A stretch of DNA of 64,000 nt from Eleusine coracana subsp. coracana (taxonomy: Eukaryota; Streptophyta; Magnoliopsida; Poales; Poaceae): NCBI GenBank assembly GCA_032690845.1, contig CM064426.1, positions 41,348,101-41,412,100 of the forward strand, in the 5' to 3' direction. Position numbers and translations under genes: made by a program. This document shows, piece after piece, positions 1 through 9,880 of this stretch; within the stretch, counting starts at the first letter, position 1; each line of letters begins with the position of its first letter. The notes under the pieces were generated by a model. It ran no database searches and was not told the DNA's origin. It worked only from the letters and a program-made list of their open reading frames with translations.

Positions 1-731
1 GTAGTAGCTGCTGAAATTTCATTTGTTCGGCTATGCTTTTCAGCAACATATGGAGCCGAATTAGTGGGCAAAGTTTATGCTATAGTAGCATGTGGAGGTG
101 TTTCATAACTATTGGCCGAACTCACCATGTTAGTTTGGCCTTGATAGTAATTAATCGGCATATGAACATGGTTTGGTGCCGATATATGAGGATATGTTGG
201 TATATGTTGCATGTTACTAGTTGCATTATAATTCCAAGCAAGCATATTATTTGACACAGGATTCTGCAAATATCTATTGGATCCATAATTTGTATATCTA
301 AAACCACTATCCGAATAATTATTAACCAATATAGCATACTCATAAGTAGGTCTAGCAACATCAACATGAGAATTCATGGTACTTGCAAAATAATTATTAG
401 GAATAGGCAATGCATTTGCAATTTGTACCTTGGGCTCATTGTAGTAATACTGTTCTGTAGTATATGGATAGGCTGCCATGTGATTGCTTCTATTCTGAAA
501 CTGCAGCAGCAAAGCAGCCTTGATTTCTTCTTTTCCTTGAAACTTTCAGCAATCAACAATGAAGCTCTTGATTCCTCAATAGTAATACCTGCCTGACAAG
601 GACAAAACAGTAGGGACAACAGAATCGGCTTGTAGGACCAGATTAAATAGTGATAGCAAATCTCAAGAATAAATCAATTAGAAAAGTAGCTAGGGTAGAA
701 AAATTTGGTTATTTAAGTAACCTAAATATTC
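1..731 (-). mobile_element. Element A, internal region (partial)
   Basis: This is the first 0.7 kb of the interior of a minus-strand LTR retrotransposon that continues past the left edge. A primer-binding site (732-751) and a complete 5' LTR (759-1789) lie directly to its right, which fixes the orientation. It holds one open frame (75-512) and a second overlapping frame (about 374-619) that looks like the same protein after a frameshift. No RT, integrase or protease is inside the window, so I cannot place A in a superfamily. Confidence 0.7.
75..512 (-). CDS. Asn/Tyr/Pro-rich hypothetical protein of element A, possibly gag
   Basis: The 145-residue frame is rich in Asn, Tyr, Pro and Ser and has no motif I recognise. 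It lies about 220 bp inside the primer-binding site, where gag is expected. A different frame just upstream (about 374-619) gives GITIEESRASLLIAESFKEK, a charged stretch that could be the true N-terminus joined through a 1-base indel near 500-530. I see no zinc knuckle. Gag is an inference from position only. It could also be a fragment of a longer decayed polyprotein. Confidence 0.35.
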   Translation of the reverse strand: MLLQFQNRSNHMAAYPYTTEQYYYNEPKVQIANALPIPNNYFASTMNSHVDVARPTYEYAILVNNYSDSGFRYTNYGSNRYLQNPVSNNMLAWNYNATSNMQHIPTYPHISAPNHVHMPINYYQGQTNMVSSANSYETPPHATIA

Positions 732-751
732 TGTCCCCAGCGGAGTCGCCA
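732..751 (-). other. Primer-binding site of element A (tRNA-Arg type)
   Basis: On the minus strand the site reads TGGCGACTCCGCTGGGGA. This is complementary to the 3' end of plant tRNA-Arg(ACG), including CCA, as I remember that tRNA. It sits 7 bp from the LTR edge, which shows that the LTR to the right is the 5' LTR. Confidence 0.75.
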
Positions 752-828
752 AAAAGTGTGTTGACGTGAAAACACGCTGTTAAACACGAGCACGCAAATG
801 TGCAGCAACGCGCAGGTGAGTCTGCCAA

Positions 829-1760
829 AACCGGTCCCACCGGTTGTGGAAACCGGAGCCACCGGTTTTCACGGGTTTGACAGAAAAGAGGGTAACTATC
901 ACCGTTACGTGGTGAAAGATGGCTAGGTTTACGAGCAAACCAGCAAAGAGGTAAACAACGCCTTACGTGACAAAGAACGACTAGTTTATAAGCAAACTAG
1001 CAAAGGTCGTCGAAGATCTCGCCCGGGAGGAACCCCGTCAGGACGTGAGCGTCACCGATGTGCCCTAGGTCGACTAGTGAGCCTTAGGATGCCATCTATG
1101 GTCGTGGAGATCAGTAGATGAACAACAAGGAGAGGTTGGAAAAGTATGGTAAAAGGAGAGACATGTAAGTAAATTGATAGATTCGATTGGGTTTTTTTTT
1201 CAATCGGCCATGGCCCTTTGTATATAAAGGGTGGGGAAGTCTACCCCCGTGGAAGGTGTAATCCATAAGGAAAACCCTAAAGAAACCGACCTAAAATGGA
1301 TCTAGAACTCTGGTCTCGAACAGTCAAAATTGGTCCCACCGGTTTCCCAAATCGGACCCTCCGGTTTTCCTAGCAAAACTGTCAAAACCGGTCCCTCCGG
1401 TTTACAAAACCGGTGTGTCCGGTTTTGTAATCTAGGAGCATTTTGCAAGAGCCATAACTTCTTCATACGAAGTCCAAATTAAGCATTCCATATATCCATT
1501 TTGATTGTCTCGACAAGGGCTTCATAATGGAAACTTCAAATATGCATTTTGGCTTTATCATATTAACTTTTTAAACACTTCTTTACTTCTTGGATGAAAA
1601 TTAGGCAAAATGCACCTAAAATACTCCCATAACCTGCAAAACATGTCTAAATACCAAACTTGTGAAATAATCAATGTCAGACTCAGTTTAGACAATTTTG
1701 ACCATAGTCAGCCTCCTAAAACCGGTCCCTTCGGTTTGGCAAACCGATCGCACTGGTTTT
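829..1760. repeat. Array of AAACCGGTCCCACCGGTTT-type palindromes in LTR A
   Basis: Eight imperfect copies are visible at 829-845, 851-869, 1328-1345, 1349-1367, 1385-1403, 1406-1426, 1718-1737 and 1741-1760. The common plan is AA-CCGG-5 bases-CCGG-TT. Copies flank the TATA box on both sides. They are partly clustered and not in one tandem block. Their role is unknown; a protein-binding or hairpin function is inference. Confidence 0.8.
1219..1229 (-). promoter_or_regulatory. TATA box of LTR A
   Basis: The minus strand reads TTTATATACA about 460 bp from the LTR's internal edge, a sensible U3/R position. The core is self-complementary, so strand choice rests on the element's orientation. Confidence 0.5.
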
Positions 1761-1796
1761 TTCTAGAATGTCAATTTTGGTTGTCAACACCACCAC

Positions 1797-3081
1797 CACT
1801 GAAGGCTCCTTTGCTGTTGAATATCGTTGCGGGGCCGAAGGCAGTGAGTGCCGTGTTGGTCTATGAAGTACCGAAGGGCGGTGATGCATTTCAGCAGTTG
1901 CCGGTGTATCGAAGGGTGCTATGTCTCTGATGACAAAGAGGAGCGGCAAAGGATCTTGCATCGTTATCGGGGGTACACTATTGTTGATGATGTCCTGTAC
2001 AAGGGGGGTTTTTGTGCTCCTTCGCTTTGTTGTCTCAGCTAGCCCGAGGGGTAGAACCTGTTACGTGAAATCCACGAGGGCCTGTGTTCATCACACTTGG
2101 CCCCGAGGGCATTGGTCGCCAAAGCATTTCGACAAGGGTTCTACTAGCCTACTGCAGTGCGGGATGCCAAAGACCTGGTCCGAATATGTGCTGGTTGTCA
2201 GGGGATGGGTTGTCAATCTCACCTGCCCGCCACAGTCCTGTACCCAATTCCTCCGATTTGGCCGCTCGCCCGATGGGGGATCAACATTGTGGGGCCGCTG
2301 CCTATGGCCCCGGGGGGATATCGGTTTGCTGTGGTCTCCAAGTGGGTGGAGGCTGAACTGCTGGTTCAAATTACAGCTGGAAATGTCAAAAAGTTTTTCT
2401 AGAAAAATGTGGTCTATTTCTTTGGGGTTCCGCTAGAGCTCACTGTGGACAATGGCAAACAGTTCAAGGGTCTTGAGTTCAAGGAGTATTGCCTTAGTCT
2501 GGGGGTCAAGAAATGTGAGGTCTCTATCATTAACCCGAGGGCCAATGGGGCTGTTGAACGAATGAATGGTAATCTGTTCTCCGGGATCTCTCGTTCATTG
2601 GTTGGCTTGCTGAAGAGCAAATGGGTCGAGGTGCTGCCAAATGTTCTCTAGTCCATCAGGATAACCGCTATAAGATCCACTGGTTTTTCACCCTTTCGGC
2701 TGTTGTATGGTGCCGAGGCGGTCACGCCGAAGGAGATACATGTTGTTGTGCACACTCAGGCCTCACATCAATGAAGATGATGTGGCAAAGGACATGTTGG
2801 AGGAAGTGTGCATGCAAGCGGTCGCAAACCTGCACAAGTACATCGCGTCCTTTGAGAAAATGTACAATCGCAAAGTTCACCCAAGGGAATTTGCACCAGG
2901 CGATTTGGTTCTTCTCCGGAATCCTAACCCGATTAGTGTTGGCAAATTGTGCAGCAAGTGGCTGGGTCCCTTCATTGAGGATCGCTCAAACAGGCCGGGG
3001 GCCTATCATTTGCTGGAATTGGATGGCTCTCTGATGCTGCATACTTACAATGCTGATGCCTTGAAACGGTTTTACGTGTAA
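1797..3081 (+). pseudogene. Ty3/gypsy pol remnant (RNase H tail plus integrase), element J
   Basis: A short RNase H-side piece (about 1800-1900, with AVSAVLV and the following LPVY) is joined directly to the integrase zinc-finger side (RYRGYTIVDDVLYKGG at about 1950-2010). The region in between is deleted. Integrase motifs follow: WGINIVGPLPMAPGGYRFAV near 2275-2335, LTVDNGKQF near 2440 and NGAVERMNG near 2545. The frame ends with HTYNADALKRFYV at 3081, a typical Tat-lineage C-terminus. At least four frameshifts or stops break it. The first catalytic Asp appears as Asn (INIVG where IDIVG is usual), so the copy would be inactive even if the frame were intact. Confidence 0.85.
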
Positions 3082-3197
3082 CAGGCCGAAGGTCGGTTCG
3101 GCAGTAACAATGTCTGTTTTGGCGTAACAAAGTTGGTGTTGAGCATGTATCCTTCTGGTGCGATGCCTAGCCCTATTAGTTTTGTTTCGGGCAAGGT

Positions 3198-3416
3198 CCC
3201 GAGGAGCCATTCGAGCTGCATCTTAAGAGGTTGCTCCGGGTTGTGTCCCGAGGAGTCGTCCGGGCGGAGTCTCGAGGAGCCATTCGAGCTGCATCCTAAG
3301 AGGTTGTTCCGGGCTGCGTCTCGAGGAGTTGTCCGGGTGGAGTCCCGAGGAGTCATTCGGGCTGCGTCCTAAGAGGTTGTTCCGGGCTGTGCCCCGAGGA
3401 GTCGGTCGAGTTGTGT
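3198..3416 (+). repeat. Minisatellite: nine 24/25-bp units in a 73-bp higher-order repeat
   Basis: Nine units of 24, 25, 24, 24, 25, 24, 24, 25 and 24 bp fill exactly 219 bp. Units start CCCGAGGAG, CTTAAGAGG/CCTAAGAGG or CTCGAGGAG. Every third unit matches best, giving three 73-bp blocks. It lies just after the pol stop. It is absent from the B and C copies. Confidence 0.9.
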
Positions 3417-3593
3417 CCCACGCCTTTTTGTTTCAAAGCAGATTAGCCTATGTTTCGGTAGGTTGCTGCCTTCGGGTTGGTGGCATGGAAGGTTGGCAAT
3501 GTAGAGTAGCATGTGGTAGGCAATTTTCCATTCCAATGCGCTTTGGTATAATTTGAGTTACATGTAAGCTTGAAGTTTATGTATACAACAATA

Positions 3594-3705
3594 GCCCGAG
3601 GGCGAAGGAATACAGGGTTTGCCCGAAGGCATAAAATTTATAAGAGCCCGAAGGCACATAACATATAATAGCCCGAAGGCTTAAGACACTAAGGAGCCGA
3701 AGGCC
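3594..3705 (+). repeat. About 25-bp repeat with GCCCGAAGGC core
   Basis: GCCCGAAGGC or a close variant starts at 3594, 3621, 3646, 3671 and 3696, a spacing of 27, 25, 25 and 25 bp. The period matches the nearby minisatellite. The last units overlap the end of the reverse-oriented ORF. Confidence 0.75.
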
Positions 3706-4306
3706 GTTGTCGTAAGCAAGGAAGTACATGGCAAGCGTTTCAATTCGCCTAGCATATCTGACAGCTCACGATGTTGCTCGGTCAAGTTGTGAAGTGCGGT
3801 GCTGGACGATTGTATTAGGTGGCTGGTTCGTGTTATGCTTTGCCGGCGCTGCTCCAAATTGGCAATAATATGTAGACGATCAAAGGGTGTCTGTGCAGCT
3901 TGCCGAAGAGCCTCAACATCCATACTAGATGAGCTGCTAGATGAGACATCATCCCGAGAAGGGCTTGACGGCTGCTTGAGATCTCGATTGGCTCTGCCTT
4001 CGGCAGGGGCGACAGAATCGTGGGTTCATTTGCGCTGGTGCCGCCCGCCCTTCGGGTGTCACGAGATACGCGCCATCAGAGTAATTCCTCTGGGGATACA
4101 CGCTGGCATGCTGCTTTGATATGTTGATTCTCCTCGTCCACAGAGGATAGGGACTCTACAAACCCCCCTTCGGGGTGTTCACATTTCCAATGCCTCCATT
4201 GCATGCCTTGAATCAAATAATCGCCAGGGGCTTCCCCGACCCCCGACACCTTGATAGATACGAGAGTTATGTCCAATATCATGGTGTCCGGTGGAAAGGA
4301 CGACAT
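3681..4306 (-). pseudogene. Second reverse-oriented ORF or 3' exons of element J
   Basis: Two minus-strand frames, 4306-4076 (starting MSSFPPDTMILDITLV) and 3923-3681 (MDVEALRQAAQTPFDRLHII), can be read as one product with a frameshift near 3930-4000. The second part looks helical and is rich in Gln, Leu and Glu. I recognise no family. The segment lies 220 bp downstream of the main antisense gene's stop (4526) and could be a separate small gene or alternative last exons. The protein end overlaps the 25-bp repeat. Confidence 0.4.
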
Positions 4307-4525
4307 GTCTTCGGAAGGCGCACCCTAGAGAAAAAGAAAGTCGTAAATTATATGTGAAAAAGAAAAGGGCATAGTAACTAATAGATAACTCGATTCCATT
4401 CAAAATAAAACCAAGTTACAAAGGCAAGGCTGTCAGAGTGCTAGACGCTTACGACGGCGATACAGTGTCCTACTCCTAAGTATTTGCTAGCCAGAGAAGG
4501 GGCGGATTCCGGTGGTGAGGTGAGT

Positions 4526-7500
4526 TCACACCTGGGTCTCCAGAGGTGTCGATGAAGATGGCTCAGGATCGTGTGGGTCGGCAGCAGCACCGGAGGCCAA
4601 GGTAGCAGTGCTGGAGGTGTGGACGACAGCCTCTTGGGTTTTTTCGGCAGCAGTGGCGCGACTCGAGTCGCTAGGGGCTCTGGGGCCGGTTATGTCGGCG
4701 CCAGGAGCCATCGAGGCAGGTTCCCTCTGGCGGCCGGAAATAGGTGTGTTATCGGTGGTAGGTGCAGATGCAGCCAATCGAGTAGCCGCATCACTGGCGA
4801 GGACTTCGGCAAGCTCGTTGCCGAGGGGTAGCCAAAACTCTCATCCCAAGATGTTACCAATCGGACCCCGCCTTTGCTGCAGCTGGTTGTATTCGGCTTG
4901 GTTCCCTCGGCATCGGGATAGAAGCTGACATGCAGGCTCACGGATTTCAGCATGCCTCGGGGTAGCCAGTGATTCTAGAGTGGCATAGGCTATCGTCCAA
5001 CCTATCCGAGCGCAGATAGTGCTGTAGGCACGTAGACCGTCTTTGGCTCGGTCGAGGCCTTTGGACAGCCAGATGAGGCTCTTCATCCCTTCCCCCTCGG
5101 CATGCCAAGGCTCCCAGGACGCTAGTCCCATCCCGGCGAAAAAGTGCCATAGTTGCACTATCAAACCGAAGAGGCCCCGACTCATGGCCTCAGATTCCTC
5201 AATATAAACCGAAGCCTGTTCCAGAGCCTTCGACAATCTTTGGTTGTCACTGTGAAGTGTCAAGTTGTCGGCCCCTATGGTCCGGTTGTCCTACCGCAGC
5301 TTTCCCAATTCCTCACTAGATTTTTTGGCCCCTTCGGTCAGCAGCTGGATTTTCTTTTTGGCCTCCGAGAGCGCATCAACGGCATTCTTCAGGTATACTA
5401 CGGATGACTGGGCTTGAGCCTGGCTTTTGGCTAGCTTCTTCTTTAGTTCTAACACAACATCCTCCAGAGATAGCTTGGCCTCGAGATGGCGGGACAGTAG
5501 GGCGGTCTGTGCAAAAGCATACAATATTAGCGAGTTTGTTGCTGCGTTTTAGGTGAAAAACATGACTTCAACAATATACTATACCTGGGCAGTAAGGCGT
5601 GCCAAGTAGCTGATCGCCATGGTCGTGTCAATACCCTCCAGCGCCTTTTCGTTGTCGCAGAGGTCGAGCATCTAGTTTCCTCGTTGAAGCTTCAGGGCGG
5701 CCGCCAAAATCTGCCGCGCGTAGGCTTGCCCTGATGTCCTCTGGCTGCACGCCGAAGGGAGCACACCCATGAAACCCTTGCCACCGCCAAGTTTCCTCGT
5801 TCGCATTAAGGGCAATGGTTTGGACTCCTCTTCCTCGCTACTGCTGACATCTTCGATCTACGGGGCCTCCTCCTCCATAAAGGCCTTGCTTCCTTTGGTC
5901 GAGCTATCACTTTTGGTGCTGGAATTGGAACCTTGGCCGTCGGATTCCAAATCCGTCCGTGCACCTACGGCCAGCTCCTCGGTCCTCTGCTGGCCGGAGG
6001 CATCCTCAGCACCATCCCCGTGTTGCCTTCTTAAGACTAAGAAAGCAGATGGTTAGCGTACTAAAGCAAGTGCAGGGTCGTATAACAAGTTGTTAGAAGG
6101 ATCGGAGTACCTATGTGGGTCGATGGGCTGTCTGCACCAAAGTCGATCGAAGGCATCTGGATGCCGAGGGAGCAGGGTAATGGTGACACTGTGCCCCCTG
6201 AGCCGCCCTCGTTCCCTCCGCTGGACCTATCCGGGATAACGCCCAGCAGCACATCAAGAATGGGTGCACCTGCTAAGCCAGGAGTCTTTGTCACCGGAGG
6301 TGTTTGGATCGGCGTGGCGGCAGTAGCCCCTCGGTTGGTTGTCGTCTCGCTTGGGGTCAGTGACCTCCGGGGAGTCTCATTGTATTGCATCCGGAGGCGC
6401 CACCATTTAGTCTTCTCTAGCACAGGCGAGTGCGCGGCCGAGGCTATTTCAGAGCGCTTCTTCTTCTTCCTTTGGTCAGAAACGCTCTGCTCCGGTTGCA
6501 CGCTTCCCCTCATGCTCAGGGATCGCTTCGTCCCTTGCCTTGACTGCTGCAAGGGCAGTGCAGGAGTTGCTGCATCCCCTCTCCGAGATGCAAGCCACGT
6601 GATGACAACTTTCACCTGCTTTCGCGGCACAGCAGATGTGGCAACTTCCTCCTCCTCCTTGACATCTTCATCTGCCTCGCCTCCGGGCTGTTGACCCTCG
6701 GTGTTGTTCGGTTCGTGTGGTGGTAGCATAATGTCCGTATTGTACAGCTGCACAATGCAGTTGGTTTGGCTCCAGCGTCCCATCTCCCCCAGCAGTTCCC
6801 ATTCCATCTGGATTAGAGGGCTGAGGTAGTGGTTCGCCTGCTGCTCTATCTTGGTGAAGTTGATCTCCGGAAGCAGCTCTCGGGCAAACTGTAGATTCCC
6901 GCTTACGGGGTCCCGGGTGATGAACCGCACGTGCCAGTCGGCCCGAAGAGGGTCGATGCCCTGGCGCAGAACTCTTCCACCAAGTCACGCATGCTTAGTC
7001 GTCCGACGATTCGGGACAATAGCTGAATGCGGGTGGTAAGTGCGCTGTCCTCCGGGATCACGGGCTTCAGTATGTATAAGATCTCTATGTTCCGGCTGCA
7101 TAAGTTGCTCAACCAACCAGTGGAGATCTGTTTCCCCCAGTGTTGCCTGCACCCCCTTTGTAGGGACATCGCGTTCACGGCGCGGCCGGAGGGTGATGGT
7201 CAGATAGTTTGACACCATGCTGGGGTCCCTGGGGCAAGGGTGTTCCCATTAGGAGGCCAAGTGTGTAGCAGGTAACACCCCGGCATGTGGCTCGGTGCCC
7301 TCCATCCTGAATGCCCACTCGAAGTAGGCTAGCCGGGCGATGCTGTTTGGTAGGACCTGTTGTATCTCAAGCCCGAAGAGGGCCAGGATGTCTCCGACGA
7401 ATCTGGAGCAAGGGAATCGGAGCCTTGCCTCGAAGAACTATTCGAAGACCACAATGATGCCAGGTCGGGGTTGGGGCATGGTTTCGCCTTCCTTCGGCGT

Positions 7501-7701
7501 TGAAGCTCGGGACCTCTCAAACCATCGCTTCGGTTCGGCAGCCCATAAGTCCAATTTCTCCTCGGTAATGGAACTTGGCCCCAGATACACGCTTCCGGCC
7601 TTCTTGTCATTTATGCGCTTTGGCTCAGAACCATTGGTGGCCGAGGGTTGGAATCGAGTAGTTCGAAGGCGTGATGCCGAGGAGTCTTTGGTGCGAGTCA
7701 A
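4526..7701 (-). pseudogene. Reverse-oriented gene of element J (putative gypsy-type transposon domain plus coiled coil)
   Basis: Translation starts at the ATG at 7701. The first section (7701 to about 7200) includes ARLRFPCSRFVGDILALFGL and then SIARLAYFEWAFRMEGTEPH. This resembles the plant 'putative gypsy type transposon' domain (Pfam Transposase_28 by memory). A basic, low-complexity middle follows (6930-6061; SER/PRO/THR-rich with KKKKRSE). Then come long coiled-coil segments (5524-5291 and 5263-4841) and a Pro/Ser/Thr-rich tail ending at 4526. Several in-frame stops and frame changes are present, and some are probably introns. The gene faces pol tail-to-tail. Function is unknown; it is homologous in layout to the B and C copies but diverged. 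Confidence 0.6.
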
Positions 7702-7810
7702 CTCGTGCTAAGTAGTATGCGAAAAAGAGGGAGCAACCCGTCGCTAGGGTTTTGCAGGTGGTGCGAGGTTAGAAGTGAAAGTGAAAGGGAGAGGAGGGTG
7801 AATGTTGGGC

Positions 7811-7818
7811 TTATATAG
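7811..7818 (-). promoter_or_regulatory. TATA box for the reverse-oriented gene of J
   Basis: The minus strand reads CTATATAA about 110 bp upstream of the ATG at 7701. The stretch from here to the 3' LTR (7819-8266) has no supported gene and is the likely promoter region. B and C have TATA boxes upstream of the homologous ATG. Confidence 0.6.
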
Positions 7819-8266
7819 CCGGCGGAGCACTATTTACGTAGAGATCTCCCGTGTTCGTCTACGTGTCTGCTGGCCCGGAGATTGATGCATGGAGCGGAGG
7901 GCCGCATTTATGATCGGCACCGGACACGTGAGAAGCAGTTATGACAGCGCAACGCGTGGGCTACATTTATGGCAAGATGGTTAGTCGTGTTTTGATGGAT
8001 GTTGCACGGTGCAGTTAACAAGGACATGAGATCCAAAGGCCATTCGGGCCGGTGGCAAACATAGTTGTGACTGCTGTCAGCGTGCCTCATTTTTGTGGAT
8101 TAATTGACCTCATTAAAATAAGGTGATGTTCACCAGTTTCAGGTCCCTAAGATAAGGATGGCCTCCGGGCAGGCCCGAAAAGGGTGTGGGGGAGACTAGG
8201 GATGGTCATTTTGCATGATGACAGTTTCGGTCCTACTGAAGGTGGATCTCACCCATGAGGGGCTAC

Positions 8267-8823
8267 TGTTGGGGGAAAGCCCACCCCTTAGTCTCCCCAA
8301 GGCCAGAAAGCAGCCCATCAACAAGCAACAAGGCCCAGGTAGACCAACGGCCCAAAGGGCCTTCAGCCTAGTTGGTGCCCGAAGGCCGGTACGCCTGAAG
8401 GCCGTATGGCACGGTGGGCCCCAGACGCAGGATTCAGAGTGACCGCCTGGGGCATGTATCGGATGAAGATTGAAGTACTAGAATACCCTTAGGTCAATCA
8501 GTAAGATGTGTAATGTAAAACTCGGGGCAAATATGTAAACACGCCCGGGGGGGCAGGTGAGCATGGATCTATAAATGCTCACCTACAGCTCTGACCGGGA
8601 AGAGACATCTCTCTGCCACCCGAACCTTCTTGTACGGAAGGGACCATATAATACAAGTTCGTTGTCCGAAGGGCACAACACCTGGTCCTCCAGCTCTGTG
8701 TTACAACTCAGTCTTGTTCTACCTTCCCAAAAGCTAGACCGAGGGGCCTTCGGCCTAGCAGGCCGGCGTGGCACGCACTCGGCTAGCCCATTACGTGTTT
8801 GTTCTGGACCTGTAACCACAACA
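8267..8823 (+). repeat. 3' LTR of element J
   Basis: The segment starts TGTTGGGGG and ends CCACAACA, giving a TGTTG/CAACA inverted pair over 557 bp. A purine-rich GAGGGGCTAC tract precedes it. A plus-strand TATA (TCTATAAATGC) lies near 8569. LINE coding sequence begins immediately after it. Confidence 0.75.
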
Positions 8824-9073
8824 CCCACATTGGAAGATCAATTGCCATAGCAAGGTAAATTAGCATGCCAGTGAGCACAAATTGAACCTGCACTCATCGC
8901 CCCGCCCTCGTCATTAGGTTAGCCTTCCATCCAGACAGCTGATCAGCAATTCTGTCAATAATTGGTTGAACCTGATCACTGGTGAGTTTCTTAAGGGTCA
9001 GCGGCAGGCCCAGATAACGGCAAGGAAAGTCAGATATGTTGCATGGGAGCATATCTTGCAAAATTGTGATATC
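8824..9073 (-). pseudogene. LINE (L1-type) reverse transcriptase fragment
   Basis: Read on the minus strand from about 9070, the frame gives FPCRYLGLPLTLKKL, then IIDRIADQLSGWKANLMTRAG, then MLIYLAMAIDLPMW. This is the conserved segment just after the RT core in plant L1-type non-LTR elements (YLG-P, W---L-S-AGR, then LP--V). Both edges are cut by LTR elements: J on the left, I on the right. Only about 80 codons remain. It is the oldest visible layer here and served as target for both neighbours. Confidence 0.8.
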
Positions 9074-9568
9074 TGTCGAAGCTTGACTCCGGTAGTAAAT
9101 ATATAGGGCTACGTCGAGACTAAGAGCTATGATGGTTGTCGCAAGACGTCGAGTTATACAGGTTCGAGCCCTCTTGATGAGAGTAGAAACACTACGTCCT
9201 GTGTTCTGTGGATTGTATTGCCTGTAATGTTGTGTCCCTCGATGGGGGTACCCTGCCGCCTTATATATCCCAGTCGGCAGGGGGGTACTTGAAGAATCTT
9301 GCTTGTAGTCTACAAGGGTTTATATAGAAAGTCTATCTCTAATTGCCTTGCGCTCCAAGCCGAGTTGGTCGGCTTGCTTGTTGATAAAGTACCTGGTCTA
9401 CTACCGAATTAAGCATGTCTATGGATACCCGTAAGGCAAGTATCCCACAGCAGCCCCCAAGTGCTTCCTGATTTTGAGCTTTAATTCTCCGAGTGACCTT
9501 CAATGTTGATCATAAATTAGAAAGACCTCTTTATCGAAGTTCCTGATAGATCTGGTGCACCGGTCAGG
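9074..9568 (-). repeat. 3' LTR of element I (9074-9449) with PPT and short internal remnant
   Basis: On the plus strand the segment begins TGTCGAAGC and ends GTATCCCACA. On the minus strand the LTR therefore starts TGTGGGATAC and ends TTCGACA, as in Tat-like LTRs. A minus-strand TATA (GGGATATATAAGG) lies near 9270. The flanking tract on its right (AGCCCCCAAGTGC, minus-strand GCACTTGGGGGCT) is a polypurine tract. About 100 bp of interior remain (9466-9568) before element C begins. The rest of I lies beyond C, outside the window. Confidence 0.65.
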
Positions 9569-9880
9569 TGCACCTGATCAGGTGTAGCCCCTGACTCTTA
9601 GATAATTTGGAGACTAACAAATAATGCAAGAGTCTAATTATGTTAGCTCTTATTATTTTGTTGTATGTAATTTACTCAAACTATCAAGCTTGAGTCTAAT
9701 AAACCTCTGGTCATCAAACCAGTAGGTCAACTCACAAGAGTTCAACCTTGCTGACCGATTATCAAAAAGGCCAAGTGGTGTACACTGTTTGCCGAGTGAC
9801 TTATCGGTCTGAATTTCATGACATCAATCATGTTCAGTCCATGTAAAAGAGTATGACACCAATCATACAATAGTACTAAG
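9569..9880 (-). repeat. Outer part of the 3' LTR of C
   Basis: The reverse complement matches the last 300 bp of LTR B: both have TGCACC, ATCAGGTGTAGCCCC and the GACTAACAAATAATGCAAGAG run in order. It breaks at 9880 with CTAAG, which recurs at 28063-28067 where the LTR resumes. Confidence 0.8.

Larger units (their letters stand above)
759..1789 (-). repeat. 5' LTR of element A
   Basis: On the plus strand the segment begins TGTTGAC and ends GTCAACA, a perfect 7-bp terminal inverted repeat. The primer-binding site abuts its left edge. The length is about 1031 bp. To the right, coding sequence of element J resumes, so A is inserted in J. The other LTR is outside the window, so the target duplication cannot be checked. 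The LTR carries at least eight copies of a short palindromic motif (listed separately) and a TATA box near 1219-1229. Confidence 0.8.
1790..8823 (+). mobile_element. Element J, Tat-like Ty3/gypsy retrotransposon (3' part)
   Basis: The order is a remnant RT/RNase H and integrase on the plus strand (1797-3081), a repeat block (3198-3703), a reverse-oriented gene (7701 down to about 3681) and a 3' LTR (8267-8823). Pol followed by a long 3' region with an antisense gene is the layout of Tat-lineage elements such as maize Grande, as I recall it. The left part is cut by element A and lies beyond the window edge. The right LTR end abuts a LINE fragment, so J inserted into that LINE. Confidence 0.75.

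Noticed and set aside
829..1760. CRISPR-like array in LTR A
   Set aside because: The repeat copies are imperfect palindromes with irregular spacing inside a plant LTR, and there are no spacers of constant length.
6113..6694. 193-codon plus-strand ORF in J
   Set aside because: It is the complement of the reverse gene's Ser/Pro-rich middle section. The minus frame continues the antisense gene and the plus frame has no family signal.
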